A stretch of DNA of 64,000 nt from Coprinus comatus (GCA_034638255.1 JAWPGT010000001.1:2418001-2482000); one strand, 5' to 3'. Shown: positions 34,737 through 48,600, numbered from the stretch's first letter. Numbers and translations: made by a program. Notes: generated by a model from the sequence alone, not told the origin.

Positions 34737-35812
34737 ATGGAATTTCGATGGATCGGGGTTATAATTGCCTCAGTGTTCTATCGTGTGTCTATTATGATAC
34801 TAATCAAGATTTGGTGTCGCCAATATCCTGCGTTCCCATCGAACCAGAACCAATCAGCTCAAACATTGGTCAAACGTCGCATCCTTCTTGGCATTCTTCT
34901 TAGTCTCTCTGCAAATGTTATCAGCTACACATACAATACTTATTCTCGAATATCCGATTGCTCCGAAGACTATGGCAATGTACTATGGTTGGTATCTGGA
35001 AGTGCTACAACGAGCTGGAATATCTGCTTAATGACTAGTATGCTAATAGTCTGGGTATTCGATGGTATTATGGTGTGCCAACTCTCACACCTTTGTGTCC
35101 AATATTTGAGCCCCTGATGATTATAAATATAGCTCCATCAATGTTTTGCTCTACTCTGTATGTACACGAAGACCGATTGGATGATCGTTCTCCCCTCTTG
35201 CCTGGCCTCGCTGTCTTATCAACAATCACGCCACGCGTCATAGTTGGCTGAGAATCGAACAAATGATGCATTACTGGGATATATGCTTTGATGCCTAATA
35301 ACAGCTACTCCGTCACGAGAATCTTCATTCACTTCATGTTTTGCCTTTCAACGAAACTGGTATCTAGTATCATAATCATGTCCAAACTTACCCAATACAG
35401 GAAAATGCTTTAAGCTGTGTTTAACCAGGACGCAAGAGAACTCATCTGTTCTTATCTCTCACTTTCCAATATCGTGATAAAGGGCATGCTTTATTTACAA
35501 TGGGGTTCTTTCTTTTCGTTATCATCTTCTTCGCACAGCACAATGCATGGAATTTTTTTCCTTCCTGTCAGTCCTCAAATCGGGGTGTATATCTCAGTAG
35601 TATAAAAAAGCCCGTCTGTACTTGGGACTGATGTTTCGTAGCTGTTATCACATATACTTCTTCGGCACCATCTTACATCAAGAAAGGAGGTCATTGGAAC
35701 CGGCTCAAATCCTGTATTAAGCTCTATGCAGTTTCAAATGTCAGATTTCACTAGTGCCGACCATAAGAGCGCTAGTACGCAGTCCGAGGATGGAGTTGGA
35801 GAGCTGGTCTAA
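34737..35812 (+). pseudogene. Seven-helix putative receptor, copy 2 (dead)
   Basis: Starts at ATG 34737 (MEFRWIGVIIASVFYR). It aligns to copies 1, 3 and 4 through LMTSMLIVWVFDGIM, LHQCFALLCMY, STKLVSSIIIMSKLTQYRKML and FLPVSPQIG to LLSHILLRHH and a Ser-rich tail. An in-frame TAA at 35411-35413 replaces a Lys codon. Frames change again near AAAGGG at 35482 and at a T7 run at 35549, and part of the middle is lost. The first intron, present in the other three copies, is missing cleanly here, while the second intron remains. Confidence 0.8.
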
Positions 35813-36181
35813 CCTATTTACTTATTTGCTCAATGTATCATTACCTGTATTTATACAGAACTTCGATCGTGCTAGAGGGGTCGAGATCAACTTGGAGTCC
35901 CTTCCGTTGTTTCCGCAGTGAAAATTCAGCTTCTTGTAACACTATTGACGGTTTAGCCTTGTAGCTGTGTAATGGATGATGATTATCGGTCTCTTTATTC
36001 TTCCGTGATAAGGATTGTTAAAACAGCGCCGGCGCATTTGAACTTTTGAAGTACCCCATCCTCGAGACCGCGTTCAGCCTGCCACGGAAATCATAACATG
36101 AGGTCAGCCAAGTTGAAGTTAATTAAGGGTAACAGAGTATAAGGTCTAGTGGTACTATTTTTGCTCTCCCACTTTTCCCTT
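35813..36181. other. Spacer between seven-helix copies 2 and 3
   Basis: No coding signal. Short A/T-rich upstream region of copy 3. Confidence 0.5.
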
Positions 36182-37656
36182 ATGAGCGATCCACAACTAT
36201 TGGTAAACCATCAAATAAGTAAATTCCAATTTATTGGTCTAGCAGGTTCTTTTATGCTCTTCGGTACGTCTTTTATCGACTTACTGAATATATATTCATA
36301 GCAATCACTAACCATTAAAACGGGATGCTTACTGCAGGAGTTAATTGCTGCTTATATGCGCAATTAATCCTTCTAAAGCTCCGCCGCAAGGGCCTCAGAT
36401 ACCTCTTACTTGAAGATTTAACCTCATGGATTGGGATCCTCACTCTTCTTTCTTTCACACTCGCCACAACCCACCTAATCCTCGAATGTCATCAAACGAT
36501 TGAAGCATTTACAATTCATATGAGTCATTCTGGAGGTCCAATGTCATGGTTAAAAGCGAGGGATATGAAAGGTGCTTGGTTAGCTACCCTATCTTCTGGG
36601 TTATCAGCTGCTTGGGTCTTGGATTTACTCCTTGTACGTTGGCCAATGTCACTATTTTCCTCTCTCTCCATATACTACTTGTAAGCTGATTGCGGGTTGT
36701 GGTTTTGAAAGTTCTACCAATGCTATCAAATATATTCAACCGACAGACGAAGTCTCTGGGTTTTAATAATTCCTTTTCTCCTCATTCTATCATCTCTAGG
36801 TAAGCATACAATCCAACCCCCAACTCGAGTCTCCTCCCGTCTTTAACCAACCCAATTCTTTATAATTGTCGACTAAAATACATTTTATTCAGTCTCAGGA
36901 ATTTACATCTTCATCCCATTTGAACAATCCCCACTTGCCAAAGGACTTCCACATTTCCCACTGTGTGCCGGATCCAAATTTCTCATGACGGGTTTAATCA
37001 TAATCAAACTCCTTCGACATAAGCATCATCTAGACAAAGCATTAGATTTAATAACTCCTCACACGGACGGTGACACAGACACTGGCAGAGATTCAGAGTC
37101 ACAACCAACTCCTATTACTAGAAATTCTGTTCTGGGTCGAAATAACAATGTTCAAGGAATTTCGGATCCAAGAAGTTCCAATGAAGAATCTCTCACTCAA
37201 ATTTATTCAACAATAGCATACATAATAATCGAAAGTTACTCAATCTACGCCATCTATTCAATAATATTCATAACTCTATATGCTTCCAAGAACGAAGCCT
37301 ATCGATTATTTTCGTCTGGATTAAGTCAAGCTGGCGTGAGTTGATTTCTACTTATTCTCTCTTCCAAAAATCCCAAAGTTTCTCATAATTGTGTTCATTG
37401 TTACAATGTCTTTTTTTATATATCATAGATCATGTCACACATTCTAGTGATCTTTCGAGCAACTCAAAGAAGGAACAATACTCTCAATGTCAATACCAAT
37501 GGTCCCAATTCTCACAAATTTGGCACACTGACACCAATCCGATTCACACATTCACATTCGCATTCACAATCAGAATCAGAATCAGAATCAGAATCACAAT
37601 TAGAGTCGGAGTCATTCTCACCCCAGACATATGACAGTAATGATCAACATTTCTAA
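36182..37656 (+). CDS. Seven-helix putative receptor, copy 3
   Basis: Five exons from ATG 36182 to TAA 37656, roughly 380 residues. Hydrophobic segments include FIGLAGSFMLFGVNCCLYAQ, WIGILTLLSFTLATTHLIL, LSSGLSAAWVLDLLL, LWVLIIPFLLILSSLVSGIY and YSIYAIYSIIFITLYASK, with a final IMSHILVIFRA. Introns occupy the same places as in copy 1. Two regions are longer than in copy 1: the loop between segments 5 and 6 (TDGDTDTGRDSESQPTP) and the C-terminal tail. The tail holds a low-complexity HSHSHSQSESESESESQ run encoded by TCAGAA repeats. Such tails are candidate phosphorylation sites (inference). Same family as copies 1, 2 and 4. Confidence 0.78.
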
Positions 37657-40600
37657 AACTTTTTACTTAGCCGTGGTTACACGGCTTTTTCTGCTTTGAT
37701 TTTCAAAGACGAAGTAAACGTAGGGGGGATTCTACTTGTATGGAACTTTCAGAGTAACCTAATCTATAAAAAAAGTTATCAAAGAGTGATAAAGCAATAT
37801 AGGAATCAGTGTCCGTTTACATAGTACATACTTATCTCATGCAACATTTAAATTTCTTTTGAATACAAAATGAATTATGAAACTAACATCTCGAACATGA
37901 ATATAGCAGTGGAAGAGGAAGGAGGGGAACATAATAGGGTAATGCATATGAGTGTGCCTCTACCCCGTAATAAAATAAGAGTGGAGGTGAAATGGGGGGA
38001 ATAAACTAGTTATTGTAGGTAACATAATTTTATATGATGATATAAGAAATAGGGAAGGGGAGAAGAACGATTTGTTGAGATTTAAATGGGGAAGGGCAAG
38101 ACGGAAAAAAAATTAAGCAAAAATGGAAAGGAAAAAAAAAACTGACAACATAAAATCTTACAAGTTAGCCGAATGGAGTGTCACGGAGTGGAAGAAAAAA
38201 AGAAGAAAAAAAGAAGGCGAAGAGCACCGGCAAAAAAAAAGGGGGGGGGGGGACATATCACAATACAATCCCTACCTCACAGGCTTCGAAAAATCAAACT
38301 TCCAAAACCCATCTCTGGCGTCCAAGACGGTCCTCGACCCTTCTAAACAAAAAACACCTTCCCTTCAGGGTTGTTTCAGGTTAATTGCGAGAACGGAAAA
38401 AAACCCTACCCAATTTAACCAAAACCCCTCCTCGGCAACCACAACTAATATAAATCAATCCTCCAACGCCGCCGATCAATAAAACCAACACAAACTCGAA
38501 CACACACACATCCATGACCCCATAAGTACACAAGTATGTAATCGCTTTGAATTGAAACACATAAAAAGGAGTCAAGACTCCACCAGCATTAATTGGACAC
38601 ATATTTGGTACCACAACCAGAATAAGGGGGGTCGTCCATCATAAAAAATGTATATGATAGAACAACACACCTGAAACGGTTGAACGTTTAAAACTGGTTA
38701 GAGCAAAGAAGGAAAAAAAACAAAACACCCAGAACACATCAAACTTCTTGGTAGTTTTGGGTTTAGAAGAAAGAAGAAGTAATATGTGTCTTGGTCTTGG
38801 CCAAAACGAAACGAAACGAAACTTTGATTTTTTTATTCCTTTCCCTTCCCATTTGTTGTTCTCGTCCATTTCATAACATAATCGCTCGAATCTACCGGGC
38901 CGTATAAGTGCATCATGTCGTAATGGTAGTTGTAAAGTTTTTTGACCACGAGTTGAAGGTTGACCACAAATGACAAAGCAGGGGGGAAAAGAAACAAAAA
39001 ACAAATGGTTGTCAGCATCAGGACCCACACACACCAACAACATTTAAAAAAATTAAGACTAAAACACTCACGTTTTTACTAACAATCGAACTGTATACCG
39101 TGGTTCATCACAACGAAACAACAGAAATGACAAATGACAAATGTTACATCATACACCACGAGGAAAAATAGAATCAGGCCGGCACCGATATATCGATAGG
39201 CGATAGAAAAATACACCAGAAGGACAACGAGATGTACACCAGAAGCACCCAGAGAAACGGCATCGGTAGTAACGATCAATAATCGATCACCATTAACCCA
39301 TTAACACATTAACGTGAAAAAAGTCGACCGGACATATGGAAAATTTCGAATGTGTTGTTTTGCGTGCCATTGAATTGGATGGACAACGGTGGGGAGAATC
39401 CCGATGGATCATAACGTAAGAAGTAGGGATCGGATACACAAGTGTGTGTGTGAAGTAGGCCATGCGACATGGGGACATATTATTTACGAGAACGAGATAT
39501 TTGAGAAGGTTGAAGATATCGAAGTAGATGTCCGTCCCATTTTGGAATGTCATCAAGTGTTCGGGTTAGGATAAGAATCGGAGTACGACATAAGCACAGA
39601 GTTCCCAACAAAAATCCATATCCAATAATAGGTTACATGGGAGACATGAGAGATAAAAATCAGGGAAGAATATGGATAAACCAAATATTCGTTTTGTTTA
39701 TTTTCAACGGCACGATGTGGGGTGATGTTGATGAGGGAAAAAAAACAGCAAACATTCATTATGTTCCGTAATATCGTGGGGACCGGGTTGGAGTATTGGG
39801 AGAAATTTTGATCAAGTGAGTGACCAAAGAGGGGGTTTTCGATCCATTGGGAAGGTAGATGGTGTATATGGTGACAGGGTGACGGGGGGGAATAGGGGAG
39901 GTGTTGTTAACGATTTTTACGTGGATCCCAAAAGAAAATCCAATTTTGCCACAAGTCGATACAGCCACAAGTTACAAAATGAAATAAGATCCAATTGATA
40001 AGGTTTGGATATTGAACGTTGACAAAGATTTCCGATTCCGTACATTATTTGAGTGATATTGATGGAGAGGCCCGAGGGAATAGGGGAGATGGAAAGGGGA
40101 ATAAGATGGTGGATTGATGATGAATGGCACAGAACGTATTGATGCAAGATGTTGTTTTTAGGAAAATACCAACCACATGCCAAAATAGCCAAGATAAGTA
40201 CCAAGGTACCAGTTGATGGCAAGGTTGTTGATTTTCGTGTATAAGGTATGTGTATGTAACAATATCCAATTGCAGTTGGCACAGATCGCCGATTCCAAAC
40301 ATGCACGGCGTTATGCCACGTTCATTCCGGAGGGGGGTTTGTTGTTATAGAATTCCAGGGTTGACGGGGGTATGGTTCGTTTTCGTTTCGAGATTCGAGA
40401 TTGTCGTATTGGTTGTTGATTTTAATTATGTCACATACAGATAAACGAGCCAAGAGAGCAGCAGATAGATGAGCATGGATATTAAAAAAAAAAAAGGAAA
40501 CCATCAATAAATCGTTCCCAAAAAACAGCAGACTGATACATGCAAAAGAAAAAGAAATCCAGATAAGAGCAAGCTGGAAAGCATGGATATGCAAATAACG

Positions 40601-41011
40601 TGACATCGCGCGGCGTTGATATATCAGATGCCGTGCCAAGGGGGATGGGATAGATAAACAAAGTAAAACGGAATGAAGAAAAGCGGAAAGAGAAATCGAT
40701 AATCTAAATCAGTGCCGCGACCCCGAGATTCGAGCGCAGGATTATACTGGGGTAAGAAAAGGTAGCGCGTAAGAATGGTTGTCCACACATAACCCAACCG
40801 ATAAAACGATGTGCCCTCAGACATTAGGCCCGCATGCAGTAGAAAAAAGATGGGGCGGCAGAGGTCAGATATAAAAGACCAAAAAGGGGTTTTCAGATTA
40901 AAATAGAAGATGGAACACTCACTCTGTACAAGTCGGTTAAGAATATGTGAAAAGCGGTTAGAGTTAGTCACAAGATTTCGGAGGCGGGAGGCAAAACTGC
41001 ACGGCAAAAGA
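37657..41011. other. 3.35 kb without a recognisable gene
   Basis: Between seven-helix copy 3 (+) and the end of G-alpha (-). Open frames are short and compositionally biased. Features seen: an A-rich patch (38100-38240), an A9 then G12 homopolymer junction at 38236-38257 and several T/A runs. No transposon ends or splice chain were recognised. It could hold a long 3' untranslated region of G-alpha, a non-coding RNA or an old decayed gene. Confidence 0.5.
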
Positions 41012-42591
41012 CTAACCTTCAACAGCGGCCAATACAACCCTTAGCATAGCGGTATCTGTAGCAGTTGTTATACTGTGTGAAAGAAGCAAAGTCGGTTAGA
41101 AGGCATCTGTCGGCTGCAGGGATGGCGAAACAACGGCGACAGTCCCGATTTAATTCTACTTACTGCATATAAATTTCTCTTTCTTTTGACCTTCCAGCCT
41201 TTTGCGCCAGTCTTCCGAATCGTTTCTTGAAATAATCACGTCCAGCCTTCACGTCGCCAAGTGGTCCGTCATAATCCTATGTACCGGAAGAAACCCGAGA
41301 ACATTACGTCAATGTATTGAATAAGGTGCCAAGGAGAGATTACGTACAGGAAAGAAGGCTTTGATGCTCGAGCCTGGGACCTTCTTCTCGAATAGATCAT
41401 TTTTATTGAGGAATAAAATCTGGTAAAAAGTTTAATCTGCTGCATACAAGCGAGGTGGAGTGGGAGGATTTATCCGTAGTCAAGGACATTGTGCCCTAAC
41501 GGCAGGATGTTGGGGGTGTGAAGTCACTCACAATCGATGTTTGTTTGAACCATTGCGAATGACATATTGAATCCCAGATTGTCATAGCGTCTTGCATTTG
41601 GTTCTGACAGGAGTTAGTATATGCGCATATATCCGGTCAAATCAATACATACTGCATCTCCATCCTCCACGAGGCATTGGTCGTATCCGCTCAGACTGAC
41701 AAGGAAGAGTATACTTGTCACCTCTTGGAAGCAATGAATCCATTTCCGTCGTTCACTCTTTTGACCGCCAACATCGACCATCACTAGCTCGCTATTTCTG
41801 AGATGGAACGTAGTCTCTGTAATTCCGACTGTCCTAGCGCGACATCGGATAATATCTTGTTCGGTAGGGTGGAAGTTGGGCTGGAATACTCGGTCCAGAT
41901 GCGAAAAGAAATATGGCAGGCTATATGCGCGAGTGTCAGCCACAAACGCCACCAGTAATAATTTTTGGAGTGCATACTTTTCTGGGAGAGCGACCTCATT
42001 TCCTCGTATGTATGCCTTCTGAACGACTGGGTCTGCCCAGAGGGCCCTGAGAGGGGGGATTAGGCTTGTAGGGAAGGGTTGCTTTTCCTCGAGCTCCTTT
42101 GCGTTGTCGATGATTTCGACGTTGGGAACATTCTCTGGGGAGATCTTCATATCGAACATGTCCATGGCATCGAGAGTCTTGCGCATGCCGCGGACGAGGT
42201 TGTCGAATACAAGTTGCCGGAACGTTTCTATTTCTCCAGGGGAGAAGGGTACCTTGTGGATAAGGCGCATTTGCTGGGAAACTGAGTCAGCCAGTGATGT
42301 GTAGTTGCGGACGGTGTGTACCTTGAGCACGGTTGATTTGCCCGAGTCTCCCGAGCCCAGCAGCAGGACCTGCAGAGGAGTGAGTCTGGAAATATAATGT
42401 AATATGAGCAGCCCTACCTTGATTTGGTTAGACATTTTGGCCTTTGCCTGGTATGTGTGAGCATTGGGCCTGGGCAGAGGCAGACGACATACCTCCTTGA
42501 GCTGCTTGTCGATCTCTCTGCTGTGGAGCTTCTCCTCGTCGACTTCTTCAGTCTGTGGGGTAGGTGCTGGGGACGAGAGGCAGGAGCCCAT
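41012..42591 (-). CDS. Atypical heterotrimeric G-protein alpha subunit
   Basis: Multi-exon gene starting MGSCLSSP, with Gly2 for myristoylation and Cys4 for palmitoylation. G-box motifs are complete: P-loop GSGDSGKST (usually GAGESGKST), switch I RARTVGITET, switch II DVGGQKSERRKWIHCF, NKND in ILFLNKNDLF, and TTATDT as the TCAT box. The helical domain sits between. After TTATDTAMLRVVLAAVE a possible donor (41016, GTTAGT) or the stop of VEG-TAG at 41012 follows. The usual last dozen receptor-contact residues were not found nearby. The D in place of E in the P-loop fits the expanded Agaricomycete-specific alpha subunits rather than the Gpa1-type core class. It should bind and hydrolyse GTP at the plasma membrane downstream of a receptor. 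Divergent from WDR59 with 53 bases between start codons. Confidence 0.88.
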
Positions 42592-42644
42592 GGTGGTAGT
42601 GATGGAAGAACAAAGTGTGTGACTATTGATTTGCTATTAGTCCT
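42592..42644. promoter_or_regulatory. 53-base bidirectional spacer, G-alpha / WDR59
   Basis: All bases between the two predicted start codons. Neither a TATA box nor a CT-rich core is evident. Both 5' leaders must be very short, or overlap the other gene's coding sequence. If WDR59 starts at the next in-frame ATG (42765) the spacer grows to about 173 bases. Confidence 0.5.
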
Positions 42645-45600
42645 ATGCCTCCATCAAAAGAAGACCACAGACCGTCCCAAGCCTATCTCAACCTCAGACG
42701 CCCCTCATGGACGCCCTCTCTGCCTGAGCCTGCCAGAGACACACGGGACAGGGACTCCCTATTTATGTCCAGCTCGTATTCTCAGCGCCGCTCCAGAAAA
42801 CGCCGCGTCGACGACATCAGCTCCTTCTCTCCCTTCGATCCCACAGCCGCCCCTTCCAGCTTCAGCTTCAGCTTCACCTCCCCCTCTGCCCAACAAACCT
42901 TGTTCCACAGAAAGACAAACCCATTGCCAGACACTCCAGTCACAGAAAGACCCAGGAAGAGAATTTTATCTGCAGACGCTTTCCAGGAGAATGCTACCAT
43001 GGCCTTCGAACCATCATCTCCAGAGGAGGGCTCCAATCTCAGGCGCAGTCTCCAGATAGACATGAAGAGCCTCGTCGGCGATGCTGTAGGCAATGTGCGT
43101 ATCCATATTGGTTCTACTGACCCTGCTGCTGAGAGAGATATACCAGATGTCTATCAGCCCGTCCTCCCGCGATGTCGTACTCGCTGCGTACGCCTGTTCT
43201 TGAATATCAGTGTCTTTGGTAGCTTACTGTGACTAGACGTCGCGGCCTGTTTATCTTGGACCTGGAATCACCACTCGAGGTTCCACGTTTTCTGCCCCAA
43301 GGCGGCACCTGGGATGTCGCAGATGTCCAGTGGAATCCACATCCCCAGCGAGACCATTATATCGTTTCAACTTCAAGCGAGAAACTGTACGTTTGGTTTT
43401 TTGTCATGTGGATATATATATGCGCTGATCATGGTTTCATAGTTTGATTTGGAATCTGTTATTCACCGGAAAGACATCAATACAGCATGTACTCAAGTCT
43501 CACTACCGTGCTATCACCGATATCAACTGGCACACAACAGAGTGCGACACTGTTGCGAGTACAGGTATAGATTCATGGATATATGCGTGGGATCTCAGAG
43601 AACCTCGTCGTCCAATATTCGGTGTGCCATTTCATCCTCCGATCTCTTGAGCCTCGTTAACTTGTATCAACTACCAGGCCTTTCTGCGTTCAGATGTAAG
43701 AATATATGCGCATATATATAAATCAATAAAACTGACGTGATGTATAGCTGGTGGTACACAGGTAAAATGGAATCGTAAAGATGGAAACATATTGGCTTCA
43801 TCACACTCAAACGAAGTACTCATATGGGATCGCCGGGTACGCTCACTCTAACCATACACATCGCATATAAACTACAAAGCACTCATATATCTTATAGAAA
43901 GGTTCTCTTCCCGTGTCTAGAATTACAGCTCACAACGCGAAAATCTACGGCATCGATTGGTCTCAGAGTGTTCAAAATGAACTGGTCACCTGCTCATTGG
44001 ATAAAACCATCAAGATCTGGGATATGAACGATACCACTGACAACCAAGGTATTCTCGAACCTCGTTCCGTAATACGAACCAACTATCCTGTTTGGAGAGC
44101 ATTGAATTTACCATTCGGACATGGCCTTTTGAGCTTACCACAGCGTGGAGAAACGATATTGGAAATGTACGCTAGCAATAACTCGGAGAGTCCTGTGGAA
44201 GTATTCGAAGGTCATTCAGATGTTGTCAAAGAATTCGTTTGGCGAAAAGGCGGACCGGGTACGTGTTCCTCAACCTTTTTGCTTTCCTTGATCTGAAATA
44301 TAAACTCAATTGTGCTATTACAACAGATGAATTCCAGTTGATAACCTGGTCAAAAGATCGTACTCTTCGTTTCTGGCCATTGGACAATGAAACACTACAA
44401 AAAGTGGGACATTCGCCTGACCCATCACGCGGTCGTTCACGGTTAGCGAAAATTCGAGATCAAACAATATCATATCGTAATCCACCAGAAAATAAAGAGC
44501 TTACCCCAGCACTCTCAAATCCTTTTGGAAATAGACCGATTTTGGCTGAAGTTAGAGCACCGTTACCTCCCGTACCTCAGAAAAATGCACCAAATATGGT
44601 TATGCAACCTCATATAGGGAGCGCAGCTCGTGGAGTCGGCACAGGTACTGGGAGTGGGAGTGGGAGTGGGAGTGGGGGTATGAATGTAAATGTTAACACC
44701 ATGCCTCCCCCTATGACCGGTACATCAAGTTCATTCATGCTATTACCACACAGTTCTGGTATGATCATGGGAAGTGTAAACACAAATTCTCAACCCAACG
44801 CCAATGCGAAAACGATAAGGCCTAGTCTTGGAGGAACGATGAGTCGTGGAAATGTTGGTGGAAAAAGTGTTGCTAGGATGGATGCTTTTACTTGGTTGTC
44901 GAATGTGAAAGTTGGTGTTGGTAGTAGGAGTAGAAGAGGGAGTAGCTCGGGTGCTGCTAGTGTTGCTGATAGTCATGGGAATGGGAAGGGAAGTACCCCA
45001 CAGTCGAGGATGAGTTCTGTTTCCAGGGTGCCGTCGGCTTTGAATTTGGATAGTCAGATACAACAGAATCAGACTCAAGCTTTGATTAAACCATTAGAGC
45101 GAATGCAGCAGCAGCAGCAGGAAGAGGAAGAGGAGGAGGAGGAAGAACTAGAGGATGAGCAGATAGAAACGAGGGGGAGGCTTGGGGATCAGTTATCAGA
45201 AGAGGGAGGAGAAGGAAGTGAGAGTAGGAGCAAAAGTAGGAGTAGAGCTGCAGATGATAAGGAGAAGGAGGGGGAAGGGGGACAGTCGTTGCAAGATGAG
45301 TAAGTCATTTTCTCTATATTTATCTCGTAACTACAATCTAATTTTGATTTTGTGATTAGGATTACTTCTGTTCTTACAAAGTTGGTGGCTTCAAAGATTC
45401 GGCTTGAGAAGGTATGAGATGTTCATCGTGATATGTACAGAGAGTATATATTCATATTTCGTGAATATCACAGCACGACTTGACAAAAAGACGGACGTGT
45501 ACGCTAGGACTACAAGGACCTTGGGGAGAACGTTCATCAGTCTTCATTCGTGTCACATTCACATTCCCGAGAGATTATCCACAAGCTTTACACCCCGAAG

Positions 45601-48600
45601 GAACACCAACAGTTGAAGTTGAACGAAACCCTTTGATTTCAATGAATGATCGTGTATATATGCTCAAAAGATTAAAAACTATAAGAGAGAAGAAAAGACC
45701 TTGTTTGGAAGCTTGTTTGAAATTTCTATTATTTGGTGATGATGCTGAAGGTGCTGATGGTAGACCTTCGTTGATTGATTCTTCGGAAGATGAAGAGGAA
45801 CAGGAGAGTAATAGTAAGAATATGACTAGTATGGGAACTGTTGGGAAGGGGAAGAAGGGGAAGGGTGTGACGGTTTCGTTGTTGAGGAATAATAAGAATT
45901 TGGCGGAACCGAGAACTTCGCAGGGGACTTTTGGACCTAATGGTATGTTTTTTGTTGTTTTTTGTTGTTACGTTGGGATACTGAATGATTTTCTTGGTTT
46001 GTGTAGGTGAATTTATATGCTTCTTTCGTGCCCCACCACGCGTCGTTCGCTCGGTTACGAGAGTCGTTAGTAATGGTGGACCACATCCATTCAGATCTAG
46101 AACTGGAACTGGAAATGAATCTACATTTCCTACACCACAATCGGAACCATTGAATGAGGAAATCGAGGAACAAAATCGAGGAACACGACAACAAGAAGGT
46201 CAATTGGATGATTCAAATTCGAATCATCACCATCATCAACAACACACCAAAATAATACAAAGTCCTGCTCTTTTGTCGGATGCTATTAGAAGATTGACAT
46301 TAGCCTCTGTGGATAGAACTTACATTCCTGATCCTAGAAAACAAAAAAATGATGAATTGGCGAGGGTTATGACTAGTTTATTAGCTAGGTCATCTTCATC
46401 ACATTCTCAATCACGTCAACATCAACAATCGCATCGACATTCTGGTTCACATTTAAAAATTCAAGGGAAATTGGGTTCAGGATCGGCGGGATTGGGAGGT
46501 GCAGAAATTGGATATGGAGATGTTGATGGGAGGAGTAGAAGTCAATCGAGATCGAGACAGAGAAAGTTTGCTTTGAATGTACCTTCTTCTTTGGTTCAGG
46601 TGAAAAGAAGTATTGTTATGATGTGGAATGTTAATGCTTTTGGAGCTCCTGATAGTATGGTTGCTATTGGGTATATTTTTGACTTTGATAAAGGAAGTGG
46701 GGGCGTCACTGAGAATGGGAATCGGAATGGGAGTGTGAATGGGGAGAATGGAAGTGGGAGTGGAGGTATAGGTTTAAAGGAAGTTTGTCAAGTTAATGCT
46801 GGAGTTGCAGAGGAATGGGGAAGATGGGATCATGTTAGGGTTTTTAAGACGTTAGAAGTGATTTTTGGGACTATGAATGTTGAAGGCAGGTGGCCTGATT
46901 CAGAGTGTGAGAGGTTGGCGATGAAGATGTTTATGAAATTGTGAGTGGTTCCTCCTTCCATGTTCTCGTTTTTATAAGATTACTGATGTACTACAATAAA
47001 ATAGGTATGAAGAATATGCGAAAGAGAAGGATTTACAGATATTGGCTATGATGGCAATTTTGATACTTCAAACACCATATGCCATAATCGCAGTACCAAC
47101 ACCTCCAGCGCGAGCTAGGAAACCTACGATAAATATCCTACCTTCATCAATACGAAGTCGAAAAACAAGTGGATTTGATTATTTCAGTATTACCCAAGCA
47201 ATAAATCAACAACAATCAGCTTCACCTGTTTGGGGGCGTATACCCTCACCAAATGCACAAACACTTCAAGCGCCTGCTTTATCTTCATCTAATTCATCAA
47301 AAGGATCATGGAGTAATTTATTTAGTACTGGAAGGCAGTTTGTCCAAGATACATTTAATCCTGGACTTTCAACACCTTTGGAAATTGTTAATGTACATTC
47401 AACTCATACACATTCAACACAATCGGATAAACAATCGCAATATTCTACTGGGTCTGGGTCTGGGTCGGGATCGGATAGGACAAAAATGTTGGATTCTCCA
47501 CCTATCAATATTAGTATTGCTCAGGCTTTGAATTTAAGCCCGCCGGTTGGAGTTGGTGGTGGTGTGGCGATGGGTATGGGTAGGAAAAGGAAGGATTCGG
47601 CTTTGACTTTGGGGTTGAGTGGGAATATGGGAATGGGGGTGGGAGTGACGTCTAGGTCGTGGAATGATTCTCGAGGAGGTCTGATTTCTGCTCATGGTGG
47701 TGGTGTTACCAGTGCTGCTGCCGGTAGTAGTAATAGTGGAGGTACGGGTCAAGGTGGTGGTGGTCCTGGTGGTATTTCGGGTGTATCCTTTGCTTCTGGA
47801 TCTGGATCTGGAACTAGTGGTAAGAGAGATAGAGCACCACCGTTGAGATGGACGAATTCTGGACAGAGTGGAATGAGTACGGTTAGTGTTAGTGAGAAAC
47901 AGGTTGTAGTGTTTGAAGCACCTGAGGAAGAGAGTGTTAGGTGAGTTCTCCGCTCTTTTCTAAACAATGTCGATGGTGATTAATGAGTTTTCGTGGTGTA
48001 TGCATAGGGATACGAAACCGAAGTTGGTGATTCCTGAGAGTTTTGTGGACCAATTGACCGTTCATGTTCATGTATATGCGGAGTTGTTGTTTAGATGGCA
48101 GTTGTATGAGAAGAGGATTGATTTGTTGAAAGTTATGAATAAAAAGAATCATATTAGAGTGGAAAATAAAGGGGCACAACATAATATTGGTATGTTCTAT
48201 TCTTTTCTTTTCTTGAGTGTATGGAGGATTTTGACATTTCTGTATCTTTTGTAGGATTGGTACAGATTTGTAGTCATTGTGGATCAGTGCTTGTAGATAA
48301 AAGTCCAGAATGTCCGGCTTGTCATGTTCCTAGAACTATGGCACTTTGTACTATTTGTAGACTTCCTGTTAAAGGTAAGCAAATTTATACAGTACTTCAC
48401 CTCTTTCATTTCTTCGTTCTCTTCCCCCTTCGCTATATGTTTTGTTAATTCATTGAATAGGTTTGTCGAGAAATTGTCTTCAATGCCATCATGTATCGCA
48501 TGTATCATGTTGGAATGGATTGGAAATACCGATTTGTCCGACCGGATGTGGTTGTTTTTGTGCTGGGTTCCCATATAATGGTGCTTTTGCTGGTAGTGCT

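Noticed and set aside
38123..38482. Lys/Glu-rich open frame
   Set aside because: It runs through A-rich low-complexity DNA and a G12 run. The composition explains the lack of stops.
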